Of a stretch of DNA of 64,000 nt, positions 7,140 through 15,625 are shown piece by piece. Below the pieces are notes generated by a model that saw only the letters and a program-made list of their open reading frames with translations, ran no database searches and was not told where the DNA came from. Position numbers and translations under genes: made by a program. The first letter of the stretch is position 1; every line of letters starts with the position of its first letter. The stretch is from Anaerocolumna chitinilytica (GTDB lineage Bacteria; Bacillota; Clostridia; Lachnospirales; Lachnospiraceae). The stretch spans positions 1,864,001 through 1,928,000 of the forward strand of contig NZ_AP023368.1 in NCBI RefSeq assembly GCF_014218355.1. Reading direction: 5' to 3'.

Positions 7140-8867
7140 TTATAAACCTTCCCTAAGACTGTTGAAAATATTATATACATCCAGAATGCCGTATCCCCAT
7201 TCTTTATTCGGAAAGAAAAGTTCAGGTGCTCTGTTTGCACCCCGGATCATTAAAATTTTAATATCCGCGGTTTTCATGGAGGGAAAATTACCTTTTACTA
7301 TACCCCACTCTAATAGCATGGCGGCAACACCGGAAGTGTGAGCAGTCGCAGGACTGGTTCCGCTTACAGCTATAAATCCATGGTTTAAATCAGGACTTAG
7401 GATATTTACTCCGGGTGCAGCAATATCCGGTTTTATAACGCCGGTTCTGGTATAACCTTTGCTGGCATTCATATAAAAGCTGTGATCTTCATGATTATAG
7501 GATGTCACAGTGATAGCTTCCGTACTGTTACCAAGAGATAACAAGGTAGTGTTTGGATCCGGGCGGAGAAAGTAGGTATCATTTGAAATGAAGCCTTCCA
7601 TTGGCAGCCAGATATGAAAACTTAAGCTTAAATCACCCTTACCATAGACTCTAAAAACCCATATACCGGGAGCCGGTTTGGTAAACCGAAGCAATATCAA
7701 CTGATCACCGCTGCCGGATTCAACAATTTGATAATCAATATTAATTCTTGTTTGTTCAAAAATGAAAGAAGCTAATCTTGTCTCATTAACTTTTGGGATA
7801 ATGTAAGGTATATATTCGCCTGAAGGGGTTTTTATATCCATGGAAAACAGTCCTGGAGAATCTCCCCATAACTCCATGGAAAAATCCCCTTGATTTTCAC
7901 CCACCTTTAATTCCACGGTTTCAAATCCTTTGGATGGATTAATGGAACCCCAAAAATGTCTTTTTGCACTACCTTCATTACCTGCAGCAGTTTGGATAGA
8001 AAAATTATAATTTTCTGCTCTTATAGAAACCCATTTGCTTAAATAACTCTTGCTGTCGTGGGAATCCAGAGACGTACCAAGAGCCAAACAGATAGACATG
8101 GGTCTTCCTAACCGGTTGGCTGTTAATTCAAGATATTCCAAAGCGAGGGAGATGTCATTCTCCTGAAAGCACACGGTATTATCGGGTACTTTCCAGAACC
8201 CCCTTAAATATTGTTTGGGAGACTTTAATTTAACTACCACAAGTTCGGCATCCGGTACTACTCCCGTGAATCCCTGTTCCGGTACCTCGTTTCCAGCTAT
8301 GATACCGGCCAGCATGGTTCCATGACCGATTTCATCTCTGCTTGGAACGATATCATAAGGATTCGGGCTTTTTAATGCCAGATTTATCTGCTCGCTGGTA
8401 TATTCAGTACCATAAAATGTATTGGATTGATAGTCTTCTCCATAGATTGACTGATCCCAGAGAAGCGATATTTTTGTTGTTCCGTCTGCTTTTAGAAAGA
8501 TGGGATTGGTATAGTCGATACCGGTATCCACAATACCGATCAATACGCCTTCGCCTCTGAGATTAAGTTTGGGAATCGTTCTGATTCTGGTAATACCGGA
8601 TGCTTCAACAGCCGATTCGCTGATGATTCCAAGCAGAGCAGGCATTGCAATATATCCTAACTGTGAAATTGTCTGATTGGAAAGCTCATTTATGGGAACT
8701 CTCATCACATAGGTAACATGGCCATGACCTTCAGAAGGTTCACTGTGGATGAGACTCTGAAAGGTGGCATTGGGGTATTGTTTGAAAGAGGGTTCATTGC
8801 CGGCATATTCAACTATTAAGTCGGCAAACTCATTGCTATAGATTCTTTTTGCCTCTTCAGCTGTCAA
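7140..8867 (-). CDS. Csp-like S8 subtilase, intact catalytic triad
   Basis: This 575-residue paralogue of the following gene keeps the full triad: Asp114 (IVDTGID), His182 (IGHGT) and Ser505 (SGTSPATAH), with the oxyanion Asn in AAGNEGS. The first 95 residues resemble the pro-region that CspB-type proteases cut from themselves. It has no signal peptide. The start is TTG 8867, preceded by GAGGT at normal spacing. Shared segments with the neighbour (LWDQ, PDNPCYQEND or similar, LRPDP and GYTRxGxIKP) point to tandem duplication. By analogy it could process a zymogen such as a cortex hydrolase, with the dead partner as sensor or scaffold. Other roles are possible because Lachnospiraceae carry many such subtilases. 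Confidence 0.88.
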   Translation of the reverse strand: MTAEEAKRIYSNEFADLIVEYAGNEPSFKQYPNATFQSLIHSEPSEGHGHVTYVMRVPINELSNQTISQLGYIAMPALLGIISESAVEASGITRIRTIPKLNLRGEGVLIGIVDTGIDYTNPIFLKADGTTKISLLWDQSIYGEDYQSNTFYGTEYTSEQINLALKSPNPYDIVPSRDEIGHGTMLAGIIAGNEVPEQGFTGVVPDAELVVVKLKSPKQYLRGFWKVPDNTVCFQENDISLALEYLELTANRLGRPMSICLALGTSLDSHDSKSYLSKWVSIRAENYNFSIQTAAGNEGSAKRHFWGSINPSKGFETVELKVGENQGDFSMELWGDSPGLFSMDIKTPSGEYIPYIIPKVNETRLASFIFEQTRINIDYQIVESGSGDQLILLRFTKPAPGIWVFRVYGKGDLSLSFHIWLPMEGFISNDTYFLRPDPNTTLLSLGNSTEAITVTSYNHEDHSFYMNASKGYTRTGVIKPDIAAPGVNILSPDLNHGFIAVSGTSPATAHTSGVAAMLLEWGIVKGNFPSMKTADIKILMIRGANRAPELFFPNKEWGYGILDVYNIFNSLREGL

Positions 8868-9058
8868 AGTCGAACCTCAAATTGGAAAGCTTTATATCAA
8901 TATATTGGGATGTGATGTGATTTATTCTAATATCAATTTAGGGTAGTTATTAAAAGTAATTTGCATCTCAACTGTAGTTTTCTCAGGTTAACTTGCATCT
9001 GCTTCATATCATGAATAACTACCAGGCATGTATGATAAATTGTTACCATACTATTATA

Positions 9059-9086
9059 TTGACATGAAATTAAACAATGATATGAT
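9059..9086 (+). promoter_or_regulatory. Sigma-A-type promoter for the aldo/keto reductase
   Basis: TTGACA at 9059-9064 and TATGAT at 9081-9086 are separated by 16 bases, about 35 bases upstream of the gene start. Confidence 0.6.
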
Positions 9087-9121
9087 GTCTATAAAGGAAA
9101 CAAGAAAGGTATGGTGTTATT

Positions 9122-10234
9122 ATGCAAAAACGACCGTTTGGAAACACAGGTTTACACACTTCAATTCTTGGATTTGGTGGATTTCATTTGCTGGAAATTC
9201 CAGTAAGCGAGGCGAACTATCTATTGAACCGATATCTAGATGAAGGGGGTAATTATATTGAGACTGCTGCCAGCTATGGGGATGGTGAGTCAGAAAGAAA
9301 AATTGGACAATGTGTTTCAGTAAGAAGAAAAGAATTCATTCTGGCAACGAAGTCGGGAGAACGATCGAAAGACGGATTGTTAGGCTCTTTAGAGCGCAGC
9401 TTACATAATCTTAACACGGATTATGTGGATCTTCTTATTATGCATGCAGTGGGAACCATGGAGGAATTGGATCAGATACTTGCACCCGACGGTGCATTGG
9501 AAGGGGCATTGCAAGCGAAAGAGGAAGGCCGCATTCATCACATAGGAATCTCAATGCATGGACAGCCTGATGTCTTAATCCGAGCATTAGAGGAGTATCC
9601 TTTTGAGGCTGTTATGACGACCATTAATTATTATGATCATTTCAACTTCCCTGAAATACAAGAGGTACTGATTCCGTTAGCGCACAAGAAAAATACTGCC
9701 ATTATCTTAATGAAACCGGTGGCAGACGGTTTATTGTGGCGCTCTGCTCCACAGGCATTTCGTTATGCATTTAGTCAGCCGGTTTCCATTGTGGTTGCAG
9801 GTATCAATAATAGAGAATTATTAGAGGCGGATTTACGGTACGCGAATGAATTCAATGCAATGTCTGAGGAAGAGATTGAGGATTTATATACGAATGCTCC
9901 GGAGCTTGGTACCTATGTATGCAGACAATGTGGGAAATGTATGGTTTGTCCAGAGAGGATTCCCCTTACTGATATCTTCCTTTATGAAGGTTATTTCGAC
10001 CGGCAAATGGCAGATGGTATCGTAACCAATGCTTCCGATTATGCCTTAAAGGAAAGGCTGCGCTTTTGGTTTGGTAATCGAGATATGGCTATGAACCTTT
10101 ATCACAAATTGGAGGTTAAGGCTGACAGCTGTACCGATTGCGGCAAATGTACGCCGGAATGTCCTTACGGCATCGATGTAAGACGTAAATTAGGAATCGC
10201 AGAGTATAAATTGGCAAAGAAAGATATTTATTAA
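9122..10234 (+). CDS. Aldo/keto reductase with C-terminal 4Fe-4S clusters
   Basis: Residues 1-260 form an aldo/keto reductase barrel, with catalytic-type Tyr in AASYGDGESE, Lys in ATKSG and His in LIMHAVG. The C-terminal part carries two cysteine clusters: CRQCGKCMVC near residue 280 and SCTDCGKCTPECPYG near residue 343, which should hold one or two 4Fe-4S clusters. This ferredoxin-fused group is common in anaerobes and would reduce a carbonyl with NAD(P)H or reduced ferredoxin; its substrate is not known. A sigma-A-like promoter lies just upstream. It appears monocistronic. Confidence 0.88.
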   Translation: MQKRPFGNTGLHTSILGFGGFHLLEIPVSEANYLLNRYLDEGGNYIETAASYGDGESERKIGQCVSVRRKEFILATKSGERSKDGLLGSLERSLHNLNTDYVDLLIMHAVGTMEELDQILAPDGALEGALQAKEEGRIHHIGISMHGQPDVLIRALEEYPFEAVMTTINYYDHFNFPEIQEVLIPLAHKKNTAIILMKPVADGLLWRSAPQAFRYAFSQPVSIVVAGINNRELLEADLRYANEFNAMSEEEIEDLYTNAPELGTYVCRQCGKCMVCPERIPLTDIFLYEGYFDRQMADGIVTNASDYALKERLRFWFGNRDMAMNLYHKLEVKADSCTDCGKCTPECPYGIDVRRKLGIAEYKLAKKDIY

Positions 10235-10442
10235 TATGAAATACCCCTTTTAATCCGTGAACAAGTGTATGAGTGTGGTAGATTATAAAAAGCCTGTCAG
10301 TACGTCTTATACTTCACAAGGGATTTTTTGAAACTTACATAGAATACGGAGAAAAGTATCTGGTGATAATATTAGTGTGATGGAACATATCATTTATTTC
10401 ATTCGTCTAATTATAAAAGATATGAAAGAAGGGGGAATATGT

Positions 10443-10730
10443 ATGAGGTTTGGTTTAATATTAATTTTAATATCCATAGCAGCTATTGTCATAACTTTGA
10501 TTTTAAATTTATTGTTTAAGAAATTACGATATGTGAAATATATACCGGCAGTTGTATTGTTACCTTTTATGATATACAATTTTATAACCATGTATAGTGT
10601 AACCAACGAGAGCTTTCAGTCATTAGGCAAATTTGTGATGGGGATTTTATTACTAACTGCGTGTGCCAGTTCACTTATTGCTTCAATCACTCTCGATATT
10701 GCTCATAGGGTTAACAGTAGAAAAAAATAA
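10443..10730 (+). CDS. Small integral membrane protein (95 aa), unknown function
   Basis: ATG 10443 is chosen because a GGGGG-rich ribosome site lies just before it; the frame is open further upstream to a GTG at 10377 without a good site. The product has three hydrophobic segments (about 3-24, 31-52, 60-83) and a short basic tail (NSRKK), so it is an integral membrane protein with the tail probably in the cytosol. No family is recognised. It sits 74 bases before a DNA-glycosylase-like gene and could share its transcript. Confidence 0.6.
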   Translation: MRFGLILILISIAAIVITLILNLLFKKLRYVKYIPAVVLLPFMIYNFITMYSVTNESFQSLGKFVMGILLLTACASSLIASITLDIAHRVNSRKK

Positions 10731-10804
10731 ATAAGACACTCTGAAGGATAACAAACCTAGATATCGTAACGGCAAATATTAAAATATACGGGAAGTGAAA
10801 TAGG

Positions 10805-11380
10805 ATGATATTTGAAAGAATCAAACAAGAGATTATGGCTGACCCAATGAACGAATCCTATACCAAAATGGAAATTCCACCGTTATTTAAAGCTTCTGCA
10901 GAGGCCCGGATAGCCATTGTTGGACAAGCACCGGGACAAAAGGCAGAAGCAACCAGGTTGTTTTGGAATGATTTAAGCGGCGACCGATTACGAGAGTGGA
11001 TGGGTGTATCACGTGAGATGTTTTATAGTACGAATCGAATCGCTCATTTGCCTATGGATTTCTATTATCCTGGAAAAGCGAAAACCGGTGACGCTCCGCC
11101 GCGAAAAGGTTTTGCAGAAAAATGGCATCCGCTTTTATTGAGGGAAATGCCCAATATTGAAACTATAATTTTAATCGGTAACTATGCACAGAAATATTAT
11201 TTAGATAAAAGACGTGAGAAAAGTTTAACTGAAACAGTGAGAAATTTTCATAAATACCTACCGGAATATTTTCCGTTGGTACATCCTTCTCCATTAAATC
11301 TAGGCTGGCTGAAACAAAATCCATGGTTTGAAAAGGATGTTTTACCGGTTCTAAGAGAAATTGTGATTAGGAACTTATAA
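10805..11380 (+). CDS. Uracil-DNA glycosylase superfamily protein
   Basis: This 191-residue protein has the two hallmark motifs of the superfamily: the N-terminal GQAPGQKAEATR motif, like the GEAPG motif of family 4 enzymes, and a C-terminal HPSPLNLGW motif. It lacks the four cysteines that hold the iron-sulfur cluster in family 4, so it belongs to a cluster-free branch. It would be expected to flip and excise uracil or another damaged base, but the catalytic residue is not certain. The middle contains RIAHLPMDFYYPGK and PPRK. It is not in an obvious repair operon. Confidence 0.8.
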   Translation: MIFERIKQEIMADPMNESYTKMEIPPLFKASAEARIAIVGQAPGQKAEATRLFWNDLSGDRLREWMGVSREMFYSTNRIAHLPMDFYYPGKAKTGDAPPRKGFAEKWHPLLLREMPNIETIILIGNYAQKYYLDKRREKSLTETVRNFHKYLPEYFPLVHPSPLNLGWLKQNPWFEKDVLPVLREIVIRNL

Positions 11381-11388
11381 GTTATTAT

Positions 11389-11409
11389 ATATACCCTAAT
11401 TGGGTATAT
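11389..11409. promoter_or_regulatory. ATATACCC-5-GGGTATAT palindrome before the cupin gene
   Basis: A perfect 8-bp inverted repeat with a 5-base spacer lies 36 bases upstream of the cupin start. TACCC-n-GGGTA is the general form of operators bound by CsoR/CstR/FrmR-type regulators, so this is an operator candidate. It could instead act as a weak hairpin after the glycosylase gene. Confidence 0.4.
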
Positions 11410-11444
11410 TAAAGTTTGAGATTTTATAAAAGGAGGGTTTATCT

Positions 11445-11792
11445 ATGAATAAGTTTATTTTCAATGATTATTTTCAAGAGCCTCTTGGGAAAATCGCCAA
11501 GCGGATGATCTTTAAAAGTGATAATGTAATTGCTTTTGTTCTAAACATTGCAAAAGGGGAAATGCTGCCGGGACACACACATTTAGAAACCACCCTTTTA
11601 CTGCAGGTTATGGAGGGGAATGCCAAGGTTCTTACGGATGGAAAAGAGACTCCGCTGCAGGCAGGCGAGTTAATGCAGATTGATGGGCAGGAAAGCATGC
11701 AGGTAATAAATACAGGCGAAGATGTCCTGCGCCTTTATGTCACAATATCACCTATGGGTACAGAAGCTTTTGCAACAGATGCAGATGTTTAA
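11445..11792 (+). CDS. Cupin-domain protein
   Basis: The 115-residue product is a single cupin barrel with motif 1 as LPGHTHLETTLLLQVMEG (two His and one Glu as likely metal ligands) and a short motif 2 around LQAGELMQIDG. It resembles small cytosolic cupins that bind metal or sense redox or small molecules, with no signal peptide. A strong AAAGGAGG ribosome site precedes ATG 11445. A TACCC/GGGTA palindrome in its leader suggests control by a CsoR-like regulator. The exact reaction is unknown. Confidence 0.75.
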   Translation: MNKFIFNDYFQEPLGKIAKRMIFKSDNVIAFVLNIAKGEMLPGHTHLETTLLLQVMEGNAKVLTDGKETPLQAGELMQIDGQESMQVINTGEDVLRLYVTISPMGTEAFATDADV

Positions 11793-11836
11793 TGACCTTT
11801 TTTCATTGATAAGTGAGAATTACTGAGTAAAAATGT

Positions 11837-11876
11837 GGGTTATGTTTTTCTGAAAGGAAAAGCATAACCCTTTTAT
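11837..11876. terminator. Terminator between the cupin gene and the ABC permease
   Basis: A 13-bp stem (11837-11849 with 11858-11870, one G-T pair) is followed by TTTT on the plus strand; the minus strand also runs into a T-rich stretch, so it may serve both convergent genes. Confidence 0.75.
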
Positions 11877-11888
11877 TAAGCTATCAGC

Positions 11889-12599
11889 CTATTGTTGATC
11901 GGCAAATCTCCACCATGCAACGGTTCCAATAAACCCCGTTATTCCCGTAACAGCGAGTATAGCGATACTAGCAAAGCCAAGAGGAACATTTGAAATAAAT
12001 AATGATGGAATTGTCCAAGGAAAGTAAGCGGCAAGACCAGCCTGTGCAATGACATTGGAAATGACTACAATTAGAAATGCAAATCCAATAGGAGCTAAAT
12101 ATCCCTTGCTGACATTTGCCAATAGGGCACTTATGGTACTGACGACCATAATTAGCAGTGATGTTACCATAAAAGTCAGAAAATTATTCATGATGAGCAT
12201 CCAAGTTCCACCATGAAGTCCTATCAAAATACCCATAATGAAAACGACCGCGAACATGAAAGAAGCCAATAAGACATCCCAAAGAAAAATTACAATGAAC
12301 TTTGAAAGTACCACATAAAATTTAGATACGGGTTTCACCAGCAATTCATTGATTGTTTTATCTGTATATTCACGTCCGAAGACCCAACAAGCGGTGAAAG
12401 AGAAGCCAATTACCAAAAGGGCAGTGATAGTGCCGAGTAAGTCTGTTAGGTATGGTTTCCATCCGACATCAGCAGCATTGATATAGGTGACTAAACCAAG
12501 CATAATTGGCATAGTGGCAAACGCGGCAACCATGATCCAAAAAACGCTTGAGCGTAATACTTTAAGGGCTTCACAATGTATAAATGATAATATTTTCAT
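11889..12599 (-). CDS. ABC-2 type transporter permease
   Basis: This 236-residue membrane protein has six hydrophobic segments and the layout of BcrB/NatB-like ABC-2 permeases (opening ILSFIHCEALKVLRSS, and KTINELLVKPVSK in the first cytoplasmic loop). It forms the export channel with the ATPase encoded just upstream; only three bases separate the genes and the ribosome site lies inside the end of the ATPase gene, so they are translationally coupled. The cargo, perhaps a peptide antibiotic, is inferred from the adjacent two-component system rather than from sequence. Confidence 0.85.
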   Translation of the reverse strand: MKILSFIHCEALKVLRSSVFWIMVAAFATMPIMLGLVTYINAADVGWKPYLTDLLGTITALLVIGFSFTACWVFGREYTDKTINELLVKPVSKFYVVLSKFIVIFLWDVLLASFMFAVVFIMGILIGLHGGTWMLIMNNFLTFMVTSLLIMVVSTISALLANVSKGYLAPIGFAFLIVVISNVIAQAGLAAYFPWTIPSLFISNVPLGFASIAILAVTGITGFIGTVAWWRFADQQ

Positions 12600-12602
12600 T
12601 CA

Positions 12603-13541
12603 TTATATCCTCCTTTTATTTTGAATGATCCGTAAAAAATAACCTTCCAAATCTTCTGTAACAATGTTAAGTTGTGTTGGCGATTGTCCAGAGCGAACCA
12701 GCAGTTCAGCCAACCTTTCAGGTTTTTCTGTTGCGGAATTTTCAAAAAGCAGTAATTTCCCATCTATGTTTTCTTTAAAATGATATCCGTGTTCTGTAAG
12801 TATATGTTTCATTGCCTTTTTATCGCGGTTATCCAGAACCAGGTGTTTTTGTAAAGACTGTTCCAAATGTTTCATTTTAATTTCCTGGACCAATTGTCCT
12901 TCATGTATGATACCGATTCGATCAACAAGTTTAGAAAGTTCTTCAAGCTGATGACTGGATATAAAAACCGTAACACCGTAATTTTTTGATAAATCGAAAA
13001 GCATTTCCCGGATTTCCACAACACCAGCGGGATCAAGACCATTAATTGGTTCATCCAAAATTAAAATCTTTGGATTGTGGATCATTGCTTTTGCTAAACC
13101 TAGTCGCTGTTTGTTTCCAAGGGAAAGATTTTTCGCTTTCTTATTCTTGTGAACTTCTAAACCGAGCTTTTGTATTACCCGGGTTATGGCTCGACAATCA
13201 GATATCATTTGCATCCTGCGGGCAATCTCTAAATTTTCGATTACAGTCAGCCCAGGATAATAGGTAGCTTCCTCTAAATAGCCAACTTGCTCCCATAACT
13301 TATGAGCTCTGGAGTCAACTTTATTTCCCAGCATATAAATACTACCGGATGAGGGTTTGAGCAATGATAGCATCATTTTAATTGTGGTTGATTTGCCAGC
13401 CCCATTCAAACCAAGAAACCCAAATATTTCACCACTATTTACTTCAAGTGAAAGATTGCTAACGGCACGATAATCGCCAAATTTTTTTGTGAGATTTGAT
13501 AGCTGTATTGCAGCGGAGCCAGCACTAGTTGATTTTCCCAT
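12603..13541 (-). CDS. ABC transporter ATP-binding protein (BcrA-like)
   Basis: The 312-residue protein has Walker A GLNGAGKST, signature LSLGNKQRLGLA, Walker B ILILDEP followed by INGLDPAG, and the H-loop in ISSHQLEEL. The roughly 90-residue C-terminal extension is typical of BcrA-type exporters. AAGGAG precedes ATG 13541. With the downstream permease it makes a two-gene exporter. It diverges from the response-regulator and histidine-kinase pair at 13700-15447, the usual arrangement of antimicrobial-peptide sensing and resistance modules, though regulation of one by the other is inference. Confidence 0.9.
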   Translation of the reverse strand: MGKSTSAGSAAIQLSNLTKKFGDYRAVSNLSLEVNSGEIFGFLGLNGAGKSTTIKMMLSLLKPSSGSIYMLGNKVDSRAHKLWEQVGYLEEATYYPGLTVIENLEIARRMQMISDCRAITRVIQKLGLEVHKNKKAKNLSLGNKQRLGLAKAMIHNPKILILDEPINGLDPAGVVEIREMLFDLSKNYGVTVFISSHQLEELSKLVDRIGIIHEGQLVQEIKMKHLEQSLQKHLVLDNRDKKAMKHILTEHGYHFKENIDGKLLLFENSATEKPERLAELLVRSGQSPTQLNIVTEDLEGYFLRIIQNKRRI

Positions 13542-13699
13542 TTATACACTCCTTTTGTGAATTTCTTTTTGCGGTTTATTTAACGCTATAATGAACTTTA
13601 ATTTTATAACATCAACTGAACCTCAATTTTTTGTCTCAATTTCGTTGATATTCAGTTTACCTTACAGGTGATATAATATTTAACAAGGAGGTGGCTATA

Positions 13700-14374
13700 G
13701 TGTTTGACATTTTAGTTGTTGAAGATGATATAAATACCCAAAAACTAATGTGTGCTGTTTTAAGGCGTGGCGGATATAAAACATATACAGCAAAAGATGG
13801 TCTTGAAGCACTTGAAAGGATGGAAAACCAGCGGTTTGATTTGATTATTTTAGATTTGATGATGCCGCGTATGGACGGCTATGAATTTTGTGAACAATTA
13901 CGCAATGTGGGAGAGAACCTTCCAATACTGATGGTAACAGCCAATCAGGAGGCTACAGATAAGTATAAAGGGTTTCTAGCCGGAACGGATGATTATATGA
14001 CGAAACCTTTTGATGAACAAGAAATGCTATTCCGGGTGAAGGCACTTTTACGCCGGGCACAAATTGCCAGTGAGCACCGGGTTATCATAGGTGAAACCAC
14101 AGCGGATTACAATACACTTACTATTTCATGGAAAGAGGAAGAACATGCTTTGCCCAAAAAGGAATTCCAACTACTTTTTAAGCTCATGAGTTATCCCAAT
14201 ATGATATTTACACGTAATCAGCTAATGGACGAATTCTGGGGATTAGAAACAGAAACAGACGAACATACCTTAAATGTTCATATCAACAGATTGCGGGACA
14301 AATTGAGAGAAAACCCTGATTTTGAAATTATAACTGTACGTGGTCTGGGGTATAAAATTGGGAGGCGTATATGA
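13700..14374 (+). CDS. OmpR-family response regulator
   Basis: The receiver domain (residues 1-115) has the acidic pair VVEDD, the phosphoacceptor Asp in LILDLMMPRMDG, and Lys in DYMTKPFDE. The C-terminal winged helix (about 130-222) ends with ITVRGLGYKI, diagnostic of the OmpR/PhoB class. GTG 13700 is chosen because AAGGAGG is spaced eight bases from it; a GTG at 13691 would overlap that site. The stop overlaps the kinase start by four bases. It likely controls the divergent ABC exporter. Confidence 0.92.
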   Translation: MFDILVVEDDINTQKLMCAVLRRGGYKTYTAKDGLEALERMENQRFDLIILDLMMPRMDGYEFCEQLRNVGENLPILMVTANQEATDKYKGFLAGTDDYMTKPFDEQEMLFRVKALLRRAQIASEHRVIIGETTADYNTLTISWKEEEHALPKKEFQLLFKLMSYPNMIFTRNQLMDEFWGLETETDEHTLNVHINRLRDKLRENPDFEIITVRGLGYKIGRRI

Positions 14375-15447
14375 GGCAAACTAAAAAAAGACTTTTTCCG
14401 AAAATAAGCCTTGCGGTTTCCTTGGTGGCCTTGGTTTTTCTGGTCATGCTTTTGTCCGTTTTATCTGCCGGTTTGATTGCTTATGTTCTGATTCAAATAG
14501 GTGTCATGGATGTAGAAGGTACTGCAAGTCAAAGCCGTGCTATCTCCGTAATGATATATATCAGCATTTTTTTAGGTGTGGTAATAGCAACATTATTAAG
14601 CAGGCGTTCTGTTAAACCAATAAGGGATATGATGGAAGCTACTAAAAAGGTATCCAAGGGCAATTTCTCGGTGCTGGTTAAAGGCAGTTTTGTCTTTGAA
14701 TTGGATGCGCTTGCCGGGAGTTTCAATAAGATGGTGCAGGAGCTAAAAGGGATTGAAACTCTGCGCAGTGACTTTGTTAGAAACTTCTCCCATGAGTTCA
14801 AAACACCCATTACTTCAATTAGCGGTTTTGCCAAACTATTGCAGGCAGGTGATGCCAGCGAAGAAGAAAAGCAGGAATACTTAAGCATAATCGTACAAGA
14901 ATCAGAGCGCCTTGCCCGCCTTTCCACCAACATTCTTAATCTTTCAAAAATAGAAAATACAGAGATCATAAGTGAAAAAGCTATCTATAAGCTTGATGAG
15001 CAGATTAGACTTGCGATTGTAATGTTAGAGCCAAAGTGGAGTGATAAAAATCTTCATATTGACATTAAGCTTGAAGATGGAATCGAAATACTTGGTGATA
15101 AAAATCTAATACAGCAAATTTGGGTTAATCTTCTTGATAATGCTATCAAGTTCACAAACAATTGCGGTGAAATAAAAGTAAGCTTATGGCAGAGCGGGCA
15201 AATGGCAACCTTCTATCTTGAAGATATGGGATGCGGGATGGATGATGAAACCATGGGACATATATTTGACAAATTCTATCAAGGAGACAAATCTCACTCA
15301 TTAACCGGAAACGGATTGGGTTTGACTTTAGTTAAGAGAATAATTGAACTGTGTGAAGGAACCATTGAAGTACAAAGCAAAATTGGGAAAGGCACTGTTT
15401 TTATTGTAAAACTGCCATTGGGTACGATTGCGAGGAGCATTTCCTAA
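14371..15447 (+). CDS. Sensor histidine kinase
   Basis: The 358-residue kinase has two transmembrane helices (about 10-37 and 54-72) with only a very short outside loop, then HAMP, HisKA with the phosphoacceptor His in NFSHEFKTPITS, and an ATPase domain with N-box NLLDNAIKF, G1 EDMGCGMDD and G2 GNGLGLTL. The near-absent sensor domain is the intramembrane-sensing style seen in kinases that work with an ABC transporter as the real sensor. Its start overlaps the regulator stop in ATGA. The partner transporter is probably the divergent 11889-13541 pair. Confidence 0.9.
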   Translation: MRQTKKRLFPKISLAVSLVALVFLVMLLSVLSAGLIAYVLIQIGVMDVEGTASQSRAISVMIYISIFLGVVIATLLSRRSVKPIRDMMEATKKVSKGNFSVLVKGSFVFELDALAGSFNKMVQELKGIETLRSDFVRNFSHEFKTPITSISGFAKLLQAGDASEEEKQEYLSIIVQESERLARLSTNILNLSKIENTEIISEKAIYKLDEQIRLAIVMLEPKWSDKNLHIDIKLEDGIEILGDKNLIQQIWVNLLDNAIKFTNNCGEIKVSLWQSGQMATFYLEDMGCGMDDETMGHIFDKFYQGDKSHSLTGNGLGLTLVKRIIELCEGTIEVQSKIGKGTVFIVKLPLGTIARSIS

Positions 15448-15474
15448 CAGAATGGTCTAAATCATTTAAATGTT

Positions 15475-15503
15475 TTGAAACTTTAAGTTTATTGGTATAT
15501 AAT
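15475..15503 (+). promoter_or_regulatory. Sigma-A promoter of the PNPOx-fold gene
   Basis: TTGAAA at 15475-15480 and TATAAT at 15498-15503 are separated by exactly 17 bases. The leader to the start codon is about 115 bases. Confidence 0.75.
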
Positions 15504-15538
15504 GGAGATTAGTGACTTATAAGCTTATCGTTTCTAAA

Positions 15539-15584
15539 GTGTTTCAGACCTGAGGATTATGAAACATCAGAAATCTGAAGCACT
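15539..15584 (+). promoter_or_regulatory. Leader with mutually exclusive hairpins
   Basis: Bases 15539-15548 can pair with 15574-15583 (10 bp, one G-T), while 15540-15546 can instead pair perfectly with 15560-15566. Also 15550-15553 can pair with 15567-15570. The competing pairs fall in the transcribed leader, between the promoter and the ribosome site. Confidence 0.35.
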
Positions 15585-15625
15585 ATAAAAATAGATGAAG
15601 TATTTTATATTAGGAGGAGGAAAAA

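Noticed and set aside
9028..9243. Short plus-strand frame overlapping the aldo/keto reductase start
   Set aside because: It runs over the promoter and the first 120 bases of the reductase in another frame and has no ribosome site.
14529..14969. 146-codon antisense frame inside the sensor kinase gene
   Set aside because: Mirrors the codon structure of a well-supported kinase gene; no ribosome site or domain.
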